From NCBI GenBank assembly GCA_003994795.1, contig AP018269.1, positions 1,132,725 to 1,196,724 on the forward strand: a stretch of DNA of 64,000 nt, written 5' to 3'. The notes under the pieces were generated by a model that saw nothing but the letters and a program-made list of their open reading frames with translations, was not told the DNA's origin and ran no database searches. Positions 34,135 through 45,037 of the stretch are shown in pieces; the stretch's first letter is position 1; each line of letters starts with the position of its first letter. Both the position numbers and the translations under genes were made by a program. The stretch comes from Cylindrospermum sp. NIES-4074 (GTDB lineage Bacteria > Cyanobacteriota > Cyanobacteriia > Cyanobacteriales > Nostocaceae).

Positions 34135-34550
34135 TCACCTAATAATAGATTGATATCTGTGTTGATCATAGCCATTCTCTCAATAAAAAATCTGCCTTTT
34201 TAAAGAAGATTTTATGATGTGATTTTGTCTATTTTTTAGACCTTTAGGCAGATGAAAATTGAGTAAATTATTTTCTGAATTTTTATTCAATTTCGTTAAT
34301 CCAGCTTTAAATTGCACTGAGTAAATTTGGCTGTGCGGGTGGGAAATATTTTAGTGATGCATCTAAGTGTGCCTCAGTAATCTACATCTACACAAGGTAA
34401 GGTTCTTCTCGACGCCGTGGAACAAGTGCGGGAAGCTACTGAGAGGCAATATTAATTTAATCGTAGTTTATCAATTGCATCTGACTAATGTAGAGACGTT
34501 TCATGAAACATCTCTACAAATGTATATATTTTCAGGTTTGGGGTGAGATT
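34135..34550. other. Upstream region of the ATPase operon with a near-palindrome
   Basis: This 416-bp gap holds a near-perfect 28-bp palindrome at 34490-34517 (GTAGAGACGTTTCATGAAAC, then ATCTCTAC) with one mismatched pair. A related half is near 59028-59055. A short open stretch near 34381-34446 (TQGKVLLDAVEQVREATERQY) is coding-like and may be the tail of a lost gene. The promoter of the ATPase operon presumably lies around 34140-34250 but no clear element is seen. Confidence 0.5.
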
Positions 34551-35900
34551 CTATATCTCTAACTGCACACCGCGAATGGAATAATCTAACAACTCCATTG
34601 GATGCAACACAGAAATTTTATTCCCCTGCAAATGTTTGGTTATTTGCAAAGTACAACCCGGATTTGCAGAAGTAATTAAATCTGCACCAGTATTCAATAA
34701 ATTCTGCACCTTTTGCTGACCCAATTCTTCAGCTACTTCTGGTTGCAGCATATTATAAACGCCTGCACTACCACAACACAAAGCCGCGTCTATGGGTTCT
34801 TTTAATTTGACTCCGGGAATTTGTCGCAATAACTGACGTGGTTGCACACTAATCTTTTGTCCGTGCAATAAATGACAAGCATCTTGATAAACTAAATTCA
34901 AAGGTTTATCAGTTAGTGGTGATAATTTGGTAGTTAATCCCACGGTTGCTAAAAATTCTTGGGCATCTTTAACTTTAGCTGCAAATGCCTGTGCCTTTTC
35001 TCTATATTCTGGGTCATCTGCTAAAATGTGACCATATTCTTTTAAAGTATGACCACAACCGGCAGCATTGATAATTACAAAATCTACATTTGTATCAGCA
35101 AAACTATCAATCATCTGCCTTGCTAAAGCCTTAGCTTGTTCCGTTTGTCCTTGGTGTTCAGGAAGTGCAGCACAACAACCTTGAGATTTAGGAATCACCA
35201 CCTCACAACCATTTGCTGTTAACACCCTCACCGTTGCTTCATTCACAGGTGAGAAAAACAGCCGTTGCACACATCCCAAAATTACCCCAACTCGATAGCG
35301 TTTCTTACCCTGTGCCGGAATCACATCTGGCAAATTATCCTGAAAAGATTTGAGAGTAATTTTTGGCAGAATTGATTCCATTGCTGCCAACCGAGGAGAT
35401 ATTTTCTTCAATAAACCAGTAGCGCGAATAAGTTGCGGAAACCCCAGTTTTTGATAAACCAATAATGGAAACAGGAAAAGACGTAATAAATCAGGGTTAG
35501 GAAATAAAGTAAATATCAGTTGACGCACTAATTTATCTGGCAGACTGCGGGGATAATTGCGTTCAACTTGGTGACGTGTTGCCGAAATTAACTTGTCATA
35601 TTGCACACCAGAAGGACAAGTTGTCACACAAGCAAGACATCCCAAACAAGAATCAAAATGTTGTGCTGTTGCCGTATTTAAAGCAATTTCACCCTCATTA
35701 ATTGCATCCATTAAATAGATGCGTCCCCTGGGAGAATCCATCTCCTTACCCAGCACTCGATAACTGGGACAAGTCGAAAGACAAAAACCACAATGCACAC
35801 AACTATCAATCAACTTTGGGTCAGGTGGATTATTTCCATCAAACCCCTTCAAATTCTTCAAACTAGGAGTATTATTAACAGAATTTTCCGAAACTTGCAT
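34551..35900 (-). CDS. glcF: Glycolate dehydrogenase iron-sulfur subunit GlcF
   Basis: 449 residues. Two ferredoxin-type 4Fe-4S motifs are visible, CVHCGFCLSTCPS and CLGCLACVTTCPS, followed by two CCG-type domains with QGCCAALPEHQGQ and ALCCGSAGVYNM. This is the GlcF pattern: an electron-transfer subunit that, with the FAD subunits, oxidises glycolate from photorespiration to glyoxylate at the membrane. The glcE gene lies 80 bp upstream on the same strand. GlcD is not in the window. Confidence 0.9.
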   Translation of the reverse strand: MQVSENSVNNTPSLKNLKGFDGNNPPDPKLIDSCVHCGFCLSTCPSYRVLGKEMDSPRGRIYLMDAINEGEIALNTATAQHFDSCLGCLACVTTCPSGVQYDKLISATRHQVERNYPRSLPDKLVRQLIFTLFPNPDLLRLFLFPLLVYQKLGFPQLIRATGLLKKISPRLAAMESILPKITLKSFQDNLPDVIPAQGKKRYRVGVILGCVQRLFFSPVNEATVRVLTANGCEVVIPKSQGCCAALPEHQGQTEQAKALARQMIDSFADTNVDFVIINAAGCGHTLKEYGHILADDPEYREKAQAFAAKVKDAQEFLATVGLTTKLSPLTDKPLNLVYQDACHLLHGQKISVQPRQLLRQIPGVKLKEPIDAALCCGSAGVYNMLQPEVAEELGQQKVQNLLNTGADLITSANPGCTLQITKHLQGNKISVLHPMELLDYSIRGVQLEI

Positions 35901-35980
35901 TTATCTCTTCTCCCCTCTTCTCTTCCTTCTCTTCGAGACGCTTCGCGAACGCGTTCTTTGCGTTCTTCGCGGTTCGTTTC

Positions 35981-37270
35981 TTAAATCCCACCCACAAACC
36001 GACCAGAACTTAAGATATTCTTGCCATCGAACTGTTCTTTAATGCGACGCATCACCGACAAAGCATTGCCAGTGTAACCCCAAACATCTAATTTTTGTTT
36101 AACTATCACAGGTGCTTCCAGAATTGTCAGAAAGCCGCTATGATTTTCGCAGAGCGATCGCACCTTCAAAACCTGCTCTTCCTGTCCCTGAAAGCGTAGC
36201 AGCCCCAAACCGCTACTCATATGGATTAAACCTAACTCCACTTGAGTCAAAATCTCCACCGCCGCAGTGGGTAACACTCCTATTTTGCAGCTAATTGTAG
36301 ACTCTGTGGCAGAAGTATGCATTTGTTGTTGTAATCTTTGCCATAGACTAGCTTCATTCCCATCTGCATAAATTGCCCCATCTAAACCCAATTTTTGCCC
36401 CACTTCCAACAGCCTGTTTGACTGTTCCTTAACACTCTCGCTAATACTTTGAAAGCGAGTAACTAACCCCAATCCTTTACCCAGTCCTAAGTTAGCAACT
36501 AGTTTAGTTGAGAGTAAATCAGCTTGGGTGGGTGTTAACGCCGAACCTCGCAGAGTGCTAGCCGCTTGGGTTATAGCCTCAGCGCTACCAGTCAACACCA
36601 CAGTCCCCGATGCTTCAGGTAAGGGATAGACTCGGAATGTCACTTGACTAATAATTCCTAATGTGCCGTAGGAACCAGTAAACAACTTCATCAAATCGTA
36701 ACCGGCAACATTTTTCACTACACGTCCCCCGGCTTTGGCAATTTGTCCATCAGCACGGACAAAGGTAATACCTAGCAGTTGGTCGCGCACACTACCATAA
36801 CGTTGCCGTAGGGAACCTGTATCAGCTGTGGCGACAATGCCACCAATGGTTGCTAAATCGGGCTTGGTGGGGTCTAGGGCAAGAAATTGGCGAGATTTAG
36901 CCAAAATTGCCTGGAGTTGAGAGAACTTCATCCCAGCCTCTACGGTGACAGTCAAATCACCAACGGCGTGTTCAATGAGTTGGTTGATGTAGGTGCAACT
37001 GACGACAATATCAACACCCTTGGCTAAACCACCCCAACTAATTTTACTCCCGCTACCGCAGCCCAGGACGCGCCAGTTGTTACGGTTGGCTTCTGTGATG
37101 ACTGCGGCTAGTTGTTCTTGGGTGCGGGGATAAACGATACAACTGGGAGGGGTTTGGGGGGAAATAGTCTGCTGGATGCGTTGTTGCTGACTGAGTTCAA
37201 GATTTTCCCAAGGTAAAACAGCACTTTCTTCGCCGATTATAGATGCAAGAGTAGATGCGATCGCATTCAT
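35981..37270 (-). CDS. glcE: Glycolate dehydrogenase FAD-binding subunit GlcE
   Basis: 429 residues. The FAD_binding_4 (PCMH-type) pattern is clear: CIVYPRTQEQLAAVI, NNWRVLGCGSGSKISWGG, DPTKPDLATIGGIVATAD and GGRVVKNVAGYDLMKLFTGS, with a shorter C-terminal domain than GlcD. GlcE is the accessory flavin subunit of glycolate dehydrogenase. It precedes glcF by 80 bp. That gap contains a short TTCGCG-rich dispersed repeat, so cotranscription is likely but the repeat could form a hairpin between them. Confidence 0.88.
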   Translation of the reverse strand: MNAIASTLASIIGEESAVLPWENLELSQQQRIQQTISPQTPPSCIVYPRTQEQLAAVITEANRNNWRVLGCGSGSKISWGGLAKGVDIVVSCTYINQLIEHAVGDLTVTVEAGMKFSQLQAILAKSRQFLALDPTKPDLATIGGIVATADTGSLRQRYGSVRDQLLGITFVRADGQIAKAGGRVVKNVAGYDLMKLFTGSYGTLGIISQVTFRVYPLPEASGTVVLTGSAEAITQAASTLRGSALTPTQADLLSTKLVANLGLGKGLGLVTRFQSISESVKEQSNRLLEVGQKLGLDGAIYADGNEASLWQRLQQQMHTSATESTISCKIGVLPTAAVEILTQVELGLIHMSSGLGLLRFQGQEEQVLKVRSLCENHSGFLTILEAPVIVKQKLDVWGYTGNALSVMRRIKEQFDGKNILSSGRFVGGI

Positions 37271-37349
37271 CTGTTTATTTTTGACTTCTTCTTTCTAATC
37301 TACTGGTTATTGTGAACGAAAAAACTCACCATTAGCGCAGAAAGAGAAA

Positions 37350-37763
37350 TTATTTTCTTAATGTAACCACTTTAATTGATTTAACTTGACAAATCGGCTT
37401 GCCTATTTTTTCGGCGGTAATTAACTCATCTGCGTTTCCTATTAAAGCAGCAGCAACATGAATTGCGTCAATTCCACTAAGTCCATTATTTTGAATAATT
37501 TCGTTATAAGCACATTCTAATAAGTATTGATTAGGTTCTACCCATTCTTTTACACCGTCAAAAAATGTTTCCTAAAACTCTGTTTCTAAGTTATTTTTGT
37601 TTCTTATAGCATGAGGTAATACCTCAAGTTTTACATAATAACTAGAGATAAAGTAGCGTTCCGCACTAGCTAAAATTTTTAAAGCTTCTTGGCAGATATC
37701 ATCACTATTGTCTAACCTAGCTGCTGCTATTAATACGCAGGAATCTAAATAAGTTCTCTTCAC
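37350..37763 (-). pseudogene. PIN-domain toxin gene with an in-frame amber stop
   Basis: The frame opens MKRTYLDSCVLIAAARLD (first PIN Asp) and continues through SSYYVKLEVLPHAI (conserved Glu) to NNLETEF. It then meets TAG at 37574-37572. Without any frameshift it resumes ETFFDGVKEWVEPNQYLL, then NGLSGIDAIHVAAALIGNAD (third PIN Asp), and ends properly at 37350. The total would be 137 residues, full length for VapC-like toxins. So a single nonsense change splits an otherwise intact toxin. It follows its probable antitoxin gene by 17 bp. Confidence 0.85.
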
Positions 37764-37780
37764 CCGATTAAATTGTTTAT

Positions 37781-38461
37781 TTAGTTACTTTCTGTTTGTT
37801 CTTCAAGATATTGATCGAATTCTGCTGAAGTTAAAAGCGGTTCTCCAGACATAAGGATTTTTTCTTTAATCTTAAAAAGCTTTCTTCCTAAATCTGTTTC
37901 ACAATTTTTCCAGTCTATTGCTCCTGTGACAGAATTGATAAATCTTTGTACTGCTTTTTGTTGTTTGTCTGCTTCTTCAAGTATTTTATGTTCTTCAACT
38001 GCGGTAGGGTTGTTAAATTCATCAGCCGAAGGAATCTTTCTTAAAATACTTTTTAAACCCCTGTTAAATTCAGTGTCATCTAAAGCGCGAGCAATTTTTT
38101 TTAAAGACTCTTGTGTATCTAATGAATACAAAACCCAGCATTCAAGAACAGATTCTGTCATTAAATCGAATACCAAAATACTACTCTTTAAGAAATTATC
38201 TGAATCAGAAATTTCTAATAGCATTTGCAGTGCTTGTAAAAATTTATTTGCTCCTAACAAAAAATCTTGCTTGAGTTCTACAAGCGATTTACCTTTCCCT
38301 TGGGCAATTTTAATATATTCATCAAATTTTTTCTTTTCCTCTTCATTTTCAGGGCTAAATCCAGCACAGCGATTTATAAAATTGATAGTTTCTTCCAAAT
38401 CATTTGCGATTATGTGCTTTGCATCTTCTATATCTTTAGCTTTTAAGATTGTGCTGGACAT
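37781..38461 (-). CDS. Probable antitoxin-like protein with long helical N-terminus
   Basis: 226 residues. The last 35 residues (KLFKIKEKILMSGEPLLTSA, then EFDQYLEEQTES) resemble tails of small antitoxins encoded before PIN toxins in Nostocales. The preceding 190 residues are helical and charged (ITEEE/KKKFDEYIKIAQGKGKS type) without a motif I recognise, far longer than a usual antitoxin. It is followed after 17 bp by the amber-interrupted PIN gene. It may be a fusion of an antitoxin tail to an unrelated domain. Confidence 0.5.
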   Translation of the reverse strand: MSSTILKAKDIEDAKHIIANDLEETINFINRCAGFSPENEEEKKKFDEYIKIAQGKGKSLVELKQDFLLGANKFLQALQMLLEISDSDNFLKSSILVFDLMTESVLECWVLYSLDTQESLKKIARALDDTEFNRGLKSILRKIPSADEFNNPTAVEEHKILEEADKQQKAVQRFINSVTGAIDWKNCETDLGRKLFKIKEKILMSGEPLLTSAEFDQYLEEQTESN

Positions 38462-38632
38462 ATATTTAATACGGTAGGTAAATGATTGTTTATGTTTAGG
38501 AAATGTTAATTTTTAGCTACTTATAGTATATCAGAGTTTAAACCTCGAAATATAATTGTTAGCAAAAGATACGGGCATATTTCAATACGCCCGTATAAGC
38601 AGCATTTCCTCGTTCCTAATCGGAGACTGTCT

Positions 38633-39430
38633 CTAATCTAAATCAGGTTCAACACCAAGCGCACGCAGTTGTGCAATTAATCTTTCTGTTTTTTGCCTTT
38701 CTTGTTCAGCTTTTTGTCTTTCTTGTTCAGCGCGTTGACGTTCTTGTTCAGCGCGTTGACGTTCTTGTTCAGCGGTAGTTAAAACCCAGTTACCATCTTT
38801 ATCATACCAACGCAACCAAGGCATCTCAACATTTTTATAACTGCCTTGCCATACTCCTAAACCTAATTCTAGGTCTGGAATCCAAAAACGGGAATCTGAT
38901 AAAGTTACTTCAACATAACGAGCGCCATTTAACTGAAACAGTCTAAACTCAGATTTATAACGGTCGAAGATGGCGTAATAGGGTACTCTTAAAACTTGCT
39001 CATAAACTTCCCATTTGCCAGGGGGTTTTTCTACATTTCGTAATGTTTGACCCAAATCTTCTTTTTCTGTTCCAGGTGAAAGTAATTCAACTACAATATA
39101 AGGGTCAATTGATTCTTGCCACACTACATAACTTAAACGTAAATCTTGATTTTCATAAAGATAAGGAACGCCTAAAACCGCAAACCAATCTGGGCGTTTA
39201 TGCCAGAGTGGATGGCGAGAATCATAATAAAGATTCATATCACTAGCTGTAAATATTTGGTCGCTAGGATAAGTAGGTGGACAGAAAGTATCTGTTAATA
39301 ATTGTGGTTGCAATAAATGAAATTGATCTGGCAAACCAGGTTCCTCCGGGTCTTCACTAGGAAGATCATACATTGTAGGTAATGTTTCTTTAGGAGAAAG
39401 AGGCGGATCTGTTTGATACATTATTGACAA
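38633..39430 (-). CDS. Uma2 family putative endonuclease with coiled-coil tail
   Basis: 265 residues; ATG 39421 is an alternative start. The Uma2 core is seen in YYDSRHPLWHKRPDWFAVLG, PYIVVELLSPGTEKEDLG, WEVYEQVLRVPYYAIFDRY and RFWIPDLELGLGVWQG. The C-terminus is a run of (R/K)AEQERQ heptads forming a coiled coil, then LIAQLRALGVEPDLD. This N- and C-extended class is common in cyanobacteria, and its role is unknown. It differs clearly from the Uma2 gene at 11169. Confidence 0.85.
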   Translation of the reverse strand: MSIMYQTDPPLSPKETLPTMYDLPSEDPEEPGLPDQFHLLQPQLLTDTFCPPTYPSDQIFTASDMNLYYDSRHPLWHKRPDWFAVLGVPYLYENQDLRLSYVVWQESIDPYIVVELLSPGTEKEDLGQTLRNVEKPPGKWEVYEQVLRVPYYAIFDRYKSEFRLFQLNGARYVEVTLSDSRFWIPDLELGLGVWQGSYKNVEMPWLRWYDKDGNWVLTTAEQERQRAEQERQRAEQERQKAEQERQKTERLIAQLRALGVEPDLD

Positions 39431-39568
39431 TCCTGAAGATTAAACTTTTATTTTTATAATGTAGCCTAAACTGAACCAAGCTATAGAACTAAGCAATTCA
39501 AAATTAAGAACCGCATATCATATCTTACACCTAGCCCTAACGACTGGAAGTCGCGGCTAGAAAAACGA

Positions 39569-39626
39569 AGTCCACCTCCGTGGACTAATGAGAAATAAAG
39601 GATTTTAGAGCCTGCGTAGGCAGGCT
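39569..39626. repeat. Small dispersed repeat with two hairpins
   Basis: AGTCCAC/GTGGACT (39569-39575 and 39580-39586) and AGCCTGC/GCAGGCT (39609-39615 and 39620-39626) are perfect short hairpins. They lie in a GC-rich block between the Uma2 and NADH dehydrogenase genes. The surrounding GGAAGTCGCGGCTAG-type words are typical of cyanobacterial dispersed repeats. No gene lies in 39431-39697. Confidence 0.7.
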
Positions 39627-39697
39627 TTGTTCTGGTAGCCAAGCCACTGCGTTGCCGGGGTTCCCCCGGTTGAAGCAAGTGGCGCGATTTTAATCGT

Positions 39698-41059
39698 CTA
39701 CGCATTTAGCGGCTGTTTTATGTTCACTGGTGGATAATTACTGCTACCGTTGTCAATTGGTACAGATCCTAGAGATGCTTCACCTGTAATCAATCTAGCG
39801 CCACGATTGCGGGTGAAATAATTCCAAGCCCACTGAATCATGACTAGTAATTTGTTGTCAAATTCAATTAAGAAGTAGATGTGAATTACTAGCCAGAATA
39901 GCCAAGCAAAGAATCCTTTAAGTTTGATGAAACCTAAATCTACAACGGCAGAATTTTGCCCAATCATGGCTAAACTACCACGGTCAATATAATTAAATGG
40001 GGGCAAAGTATTACCTTTTAGCCGTTGTTGAATTGTGGTGGCTACATATTCCCCTTCCTGTTTAGCTACGGGTGCAACACCAGGTAAGGGTTTGCCATTT
40101 TGATGTGAAAAATTGGCTAAGTCACCAACTACAAAAATATTAGAATGTCCTTTGATACTCAAGTCAGGTTCAACAATAACTCGTCCCGCGCGATCGCATT
40201 CTGCACCTGTGCGTTCTGCTAAAACCTTCCCCATTGCTGAGGCTTTGACCCCTGCTGCCCATAATATCGTCTTTGAGGCAATCTCTCTGGTTCCCTCACC
40301 TTGCTTGAGGGTGACAACTTCATTCTCAATATTTGTTACCAGTGTGTTTGTCTGCACAACTACACCCAACTGGGATAGGGAAATAGCCGCTGCTTGTGAT
40401 AACTCTGGTGCAAAGGGCGGAAGAATGCGATCCATCCCTTCCAAAAGCAGAATTCTCGCTTCTGAGGTGTCGATGTTGCGGAAGTCTTCTTTGAGGGTTT
40501 GGTTTGCCAATTCGGCGATCGCACCCGCTAATTCTACACCGGTCGGGCCGCCACCCACAATCACAAAGGTTAACCAAGCACGGCGTTTTTCGGGATCAGT
40601 TTCTTTTTCTGCCGCTTCAAAGGCTGAAAATATTCTCCGACGCATAGCCAGCGCATCTTCTACGGTTTTCAAACCAGGAGCAAATTCTTCCCAGTTATCT
40701 TTGCCAAAATAGGAATGCTTTGCACCTGTGGCGACAATTAACGTATCATAGGCGATCGCATCTTCACCAACCATCACCTTTTGTCCTTGGGAATCAATAT
40801 CACTCACTTCTCCCAACAACACTTTTGTATTCTTGCTTTTGCTGAGTACAGCGCGCAACGGTGAGGAAATATCAGCGGGAGATAGGGCACCGGTAGCAAC
40901 TTGGTACAGAAGGGGTTGAAATAGATGAAAATTACGTTTATCAATCAGTGTAACGTTAACATCAGCCTTGGCCAGGGCTTTAGCAGCATAAAGCCCACCA
41001 AAACCACCACCAATAATAACAACTTGATGTGGTGAGTTATTGTTATGCGAATCAACCAT
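39698..41059 (-). CDS. Type II NADH dehydrogenase (NDH-2)
   Basis: 453 residues. FAD-binding VVIIGGGFGGLYAAKALAKA and LFQPLLYQVATGALSPADIS begin the protein. The NADH-binding VIVGGGPTGVELAGAIAEL and the FAD-contacting IFVVGDLANF follow. The C-terminus carries the membrane-associating amphipathic helices (FFAWLFWLVIHIYFLIEFDN, then KLLVMIQWAWNYF). It is a single-subunit, non-proton-pumping quinone reductase of the Ndb type that passes electrons to plastoquinone. It is divergent from ilvC, and the 340-bp gap between them presumably holds both promoters. Confidence 0.9.
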   Translation of the reverse strand: MVDSHNNNSPHQVVIIGGGFGGLYAAKALAKADVNVTLIDKRNFHLFQPLLYQVATGALSPADISSPLRAVLSKSKNTKVLLGEVSDIDSQGQKVMVGEDAIAYDTLIVATGAKHSYFGKDNWEEFAPGLKTVEDALAMRRRIFSAFEAAEKETDPEKRRAWLTFVIVGGGPTGVELAGAIAELANQTLKEDFRNIDTSEARILLLEGMDRILPPFAPELSQAAAISLSQLGVVVQTNTLVTNIENEVVTLKQGEGTREIASKTILWAAGVKASAMGKVLAERTGAECDRAGRVIVEPDLSIKGHSNIFVVGDLANFSHQNGKPLPGVAPVAKQEGEYVATTIQQRLKGNTLPPFNYIDRGSLAMIGQNSAVVDLGFIKLKGFFAWLFWLVIHIYFLIEFDNKLLVMIQWAWNYFTRNRGARLITGEASLGSVPIDNGSSNYPPVNIKQPLNA

Positions 41060-42395
<1,336 letters not shown>

Positions 42396-42875
42396 GCGCA
42401 ATTGGTAATTAGTAATTGCCCTGGTTGCCAATTACTAATTACTAAATTTACTCATATAGGAATCGTAAATTGTTTTTGAAAAAAATCTCAGTAGTCTTGT
42501 AGGGTAGTGTTAGCAGAGCGTAACAAACTCTACGTGTATTGTAAAAATTAAATATTAGTTATATAGCTTGCCTATCACTATATATAGATTTCTCTACTCA
42601 CAGGAAGATATTAAATCATCCCCACTATATAAAAATTATTTCTATGGGCTGAGTTTCAGCCTTAACGAGAAAGATTCAAATAAATATTATATTTCTGCTC
42701 ACTTTTTCTAATGAAGCAGCAGATAGTAAGTTGGCTGGAAAAACCCATCATGTAAAGGTATGTAAATTAGGAATTAGCCTCAATTTAGACACATTTCTAC
42801 ATATTTACAAAACTCAACATATTTGGCTTTGATAGCGACAACTTACCTAATTAGTTATTTCTGGAGTTTGGCAAA
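42396..42875. other. 480-bp gap after ilvC with a long hairpin
   Basis: TAATTAGTAATTG (42406-42418) pairs perfectly with CAATTACTAATTA (42429-42441) across a 10-nt loop, 11 bp after the ilvC stop. It is AT-rich without a T-run, so it may be a processed 3' end or a TAATTAC-type repeat. The remainder, to 42875, is AT-rich and shows no gene. Confidence 0.55.
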
Positions 42876-43367
42876 ATGCAATCATTACTTGCAACTTTCA
42901 CCCAACATCTAGATTTTTCCCAACCAAAGTTAGAAGAGTTACTCTCAAAACCACTAACTGAGGTTCTCGATTCACCTGAACTTAAGCAAGAATTAGACAG
43001 CTTAAACATTAATTTGCTGAAAGAAACCTTACCGACAGCAGCAGCAGTTTTAGCTCAGGAACTACCACCCTTTTATAACTGGCTCAAACATGAGTTAGGA
43101 GTTGAGCGCGTTCCTGACAGTCCAGACCATACAACAAAATGGGTAATTGGTTTTGTCCATCATCAAGAAAGTCTAACTCGCTTAGTTGAGTTACACCGTC
43201 CAGTACCTCATCCAGCTTTAGAAGCTGCAATCCCCCGCTTGGTGGAGATGTTCGCAGGTGTGGAAGATCCAAAGGTGCGGCTAGAATGGCAAAAGGCGAT
43301 CGCAGTTCTTTGTCTAGTTCTAGTTGTCGATGCGCGTACGCAAGATAGAACCACTGTAGCAGCTTAA
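42876..43367 (+). CDS. Conserved-looking hypothetical protein
   Basis: 163 residues, no family recognised. The N-terminus is a run of amphipathic helices (LLATFTQHLDFSQPKLEELL, SLNINLLKETLPTAAAVLAQ). The middle (YNWLKHELGVERVPDSPDHT, then WVIGFVHHQESLTRLVELHR) has several histidines, and a hydrophobic helix VLCLVLVVDA lies near the end. There is no signal peptide. It is flanked by a bidirectional terminator-like hairpin and the convergent map gene, and is monocistronic. Confidence 0.55.
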   Translation: MQSLLATFTQHLDFSQPKLEELLSKPLTEVLDSPELKQELDSLNINLLKETLPTAAAVLAQELPPFYNWLKHELGVERVPDSPDHTTKWVIGFVHHQESLTRLVELHRPVPHPALEAAIPRLVEMFAGVEDPKVRLEWQKAIAVLCLVLVVDARTQDRTTVAA

Positions 43368-43510
43368 TAACTACTGCCACTCACTATTTTGTCATCAAAA
43401 CAGTTCTCCCAACAGAATTTTCTAGTTCCACATCTGCCAAAAACATTTCGTTGATGGTTTTTTGATGGTGAATCTATGTACCTGCCAATGCAATATTATG
43501 GATGAAATAA

Positions 43511-43539
43511 AAAATGCGATCCTCATGCGATCGCATTTT
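43511..43539. terminator. Bidirectional terminator-like hairpin
   Basis: AAAATGCGA (43511-43519) pairs with TCGCATTTT (43531-43539). The arm contains a GCGATCGC octamer. It is A-rich on one side and T-rich on the other, between the convergent hypothetical gene and map. Confidence 0.65.
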
Positions 43540-43545
43540 GGTTAA

Positions 43546-44373
43546 TTAAACTTTTGTGCGGTCAGTCAAAATCTCATAACCATCATCTGTCACCAATACT
43601 GTATGCTCAAATTGAGCCGACAAAGCTCTATCCATCGTTACCGCTGTCCAACGGTCAGATAATATCTTTGTGTGCTTAGAACCTGCATTTAAAATTGGTT
43701 CAATAGCTAAAGTCATCCCTGCACGCAGTTTCACATTTGGCATTTCACGAGTGCGGTAGTTAAACACTGATGGTTCTTCGTGCAAATTCCGTCCCACACC
43801 GTGTCCAGTGAATTCTTCTACCACACTAAAGCCATTGGCTTTTACATGGTCTTCAATTGCACCTGCTAAGTCTAGCAGATATGCGCCTGCTTTGACTTGC
43901 TCAATACCTTTATAAAGAGCTTCTTCTGCTACCCGAATCAGTTTAGCTGCTTCTGGGGTGACATCACCCACAGCAATTGTAATGCAAGAATCCCCATGAA
44001 AGCCTTGGTAATAAGCTCCCGTATCTACTTTTAATACATCTCCAGCCCGAATGACTTTTTTGTGACTAGGAATGCCATGCACAACTTCATTGTTAATGCT
44101 GGAGCAAATAGAACCGGTAAAACCGTGATAGCCTTTAAAGCTGGGTGTTGCACCCATTTCGCGGATGCGTTTTTCTGCATAAGCATCTAAGTCGGCTGTG
44201 GTCATACCTGGCGTTACCATCTCAGAAATTTCTTTGAGTACGGTTGCCACAATTTTTGCTGATTGCCGCATAATATCAATTTCACGCGGCGATTTAATTT
44301 CAATTCCTCGGCGTTGTTTATTTGCAGGTTTCGGCTGGCTGTGTTGATAAAGCAAGTTGCTGAGAATGTTCAT
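43546..44373 (-). CDS. map: Methionine aminopeptidase, type I
   Basis: 275 residues with a 30-residue N-terminal extension ([20 protein letters not shown]) before the catalytic domain. Metal ligands are visible as [18 protein letters not shown] (two Asp), [17 protein letters not shown] (His), AIEPIL and QFEHTVLV (two Glu); the substrate His is in [11 protein letters not shown]. It removes the initiator methionine from nascent proteins. Cyanobacteria often carry several map genes, and the extension suggests this is one of the non-minimal paralogues. Confidence 0.93.
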   Translation of the reverse strand: MNILSNLLYQHSQPKPANKQRRGIEIKSPREIDIMRQSAKIVATVLKEISEMVTPGMTTADLDAYAEKRIREMGATPSFKGYHGFTGSICSSINNEVVHGIPSHKKVIRAGDVLKVDTGAYYQGFHGDSCITIAVGDVTPEAAKLIRVAEEALYKGIEQVKAGAYLLDLAGAIEDHVKANGFSVVEEFTGHGVGRNLHEEPSVFNYRTREMPNVKLRAGMTLAIEPILNAGSKHTKILSDRWTAVTMDRALSAQFEHTVLVTDDGYEILTDRTKV

Positions 44374-44536
44374 GGGGAATGAATAATTACTGGTGCGTTG
44401 GTGCTTAAGTAAGAATGTATTTTCTAGGTTAGTTGAGAAAAATATCTACATTTAAGTTAACTTATTTTTTCGCCCGCCACTTTGCAACCTAGAGCAACTG
44501 TATTTTATGGCTATTAGTCAACTTATGTTTTAATTT

Positions 44537-45037
44537 TTAATTGCTGATGGCGATCGCACCAATCATACCAGCTTCGGTATGTCCTGCTATGGAACAACGT
44601 AAGCTATAGTTTCCTGATTTTAGCGGCACAAACACCCATTCTGCCACACCCCCAGGCTGTAATTCTAGTTCGTGGATAGCTCCTTTTATTTCCACTTTGC
44701 CTGCTTGGACTTTTTGTGTCCAAATGGCATCAGCAAAATCTTTGGCTGTAAAATAGTGCTTCAGTTGGCTAGGATTGGTGAGGCGGATTGTATAGCGTTT
44801 ACCAGCTATGAATTCCAGCCTACTCGGTTCAAATTTGAGTTCATTAGCGGCATTTCCCAAGCTAACTGTAATTTCTATGGCTGGAGTTTTGAGTAAATCC
44901 CCAGAGGTACTCGTCGCCATCGCCGGATTTGCGCCCATCAAACCCAAACATATAAGTAATGTGAATACTAAGTATATCCGCCGCAGTAATTGCCGCCAAG
45001 GCGCGTGTTGGTGAGATTTTTTAACTAAACTGCTCAT
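44537..45037 (-). CDS. Secreted cupredoxin-domain protein
   Basis: 166 residues. A basic start, hydrophobic segment (IYLVFTLLICLGLMG) and an AMA cleavage-like site mark a signal peptide. The cupredoxin fold keeps putative copper ligands: His in LKHYFTAKDF, then Cys, His and Met in LRCSIAGHTEAGM. It may bind copper in the periplasm or lumen as an electron carrier or chaperone. The start codon lies directly after ATTCAAA repeats and overlaps the M16 stop by 4 bp, without a Shine-Dalgarno, suggesting coupled translation. Confidence 0.78.
   Translation of the reverse strand: MSSLVKKSHQHAPWRQLLRRIYLVFTLLICLGLMGANPAMATSTSGDLLKTPAIEITVSLGNAANELKFEPSRLEFIAGKRYTIRLTNPSQLKHYFTAKDFADAIWTQKVQAGKVEIKGAIHELELQPGGVAEWVFVPLKSGNYSLRCSIAGHTEAGMIGAIAISN

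Noticed and set aside
34381..34446. Short coding-like stretch TQGKVLLDAVEQVREATERQ
   Set aside because: No start, only about 21 codons, and an in-frame stop shortly upstream. At most a gene tail remnant.
39481..39705. Minus-strand frame of 74 codons
   Set aside because: It covers the dispersed hairpin repeat between two genes; the composition follows the repeat.
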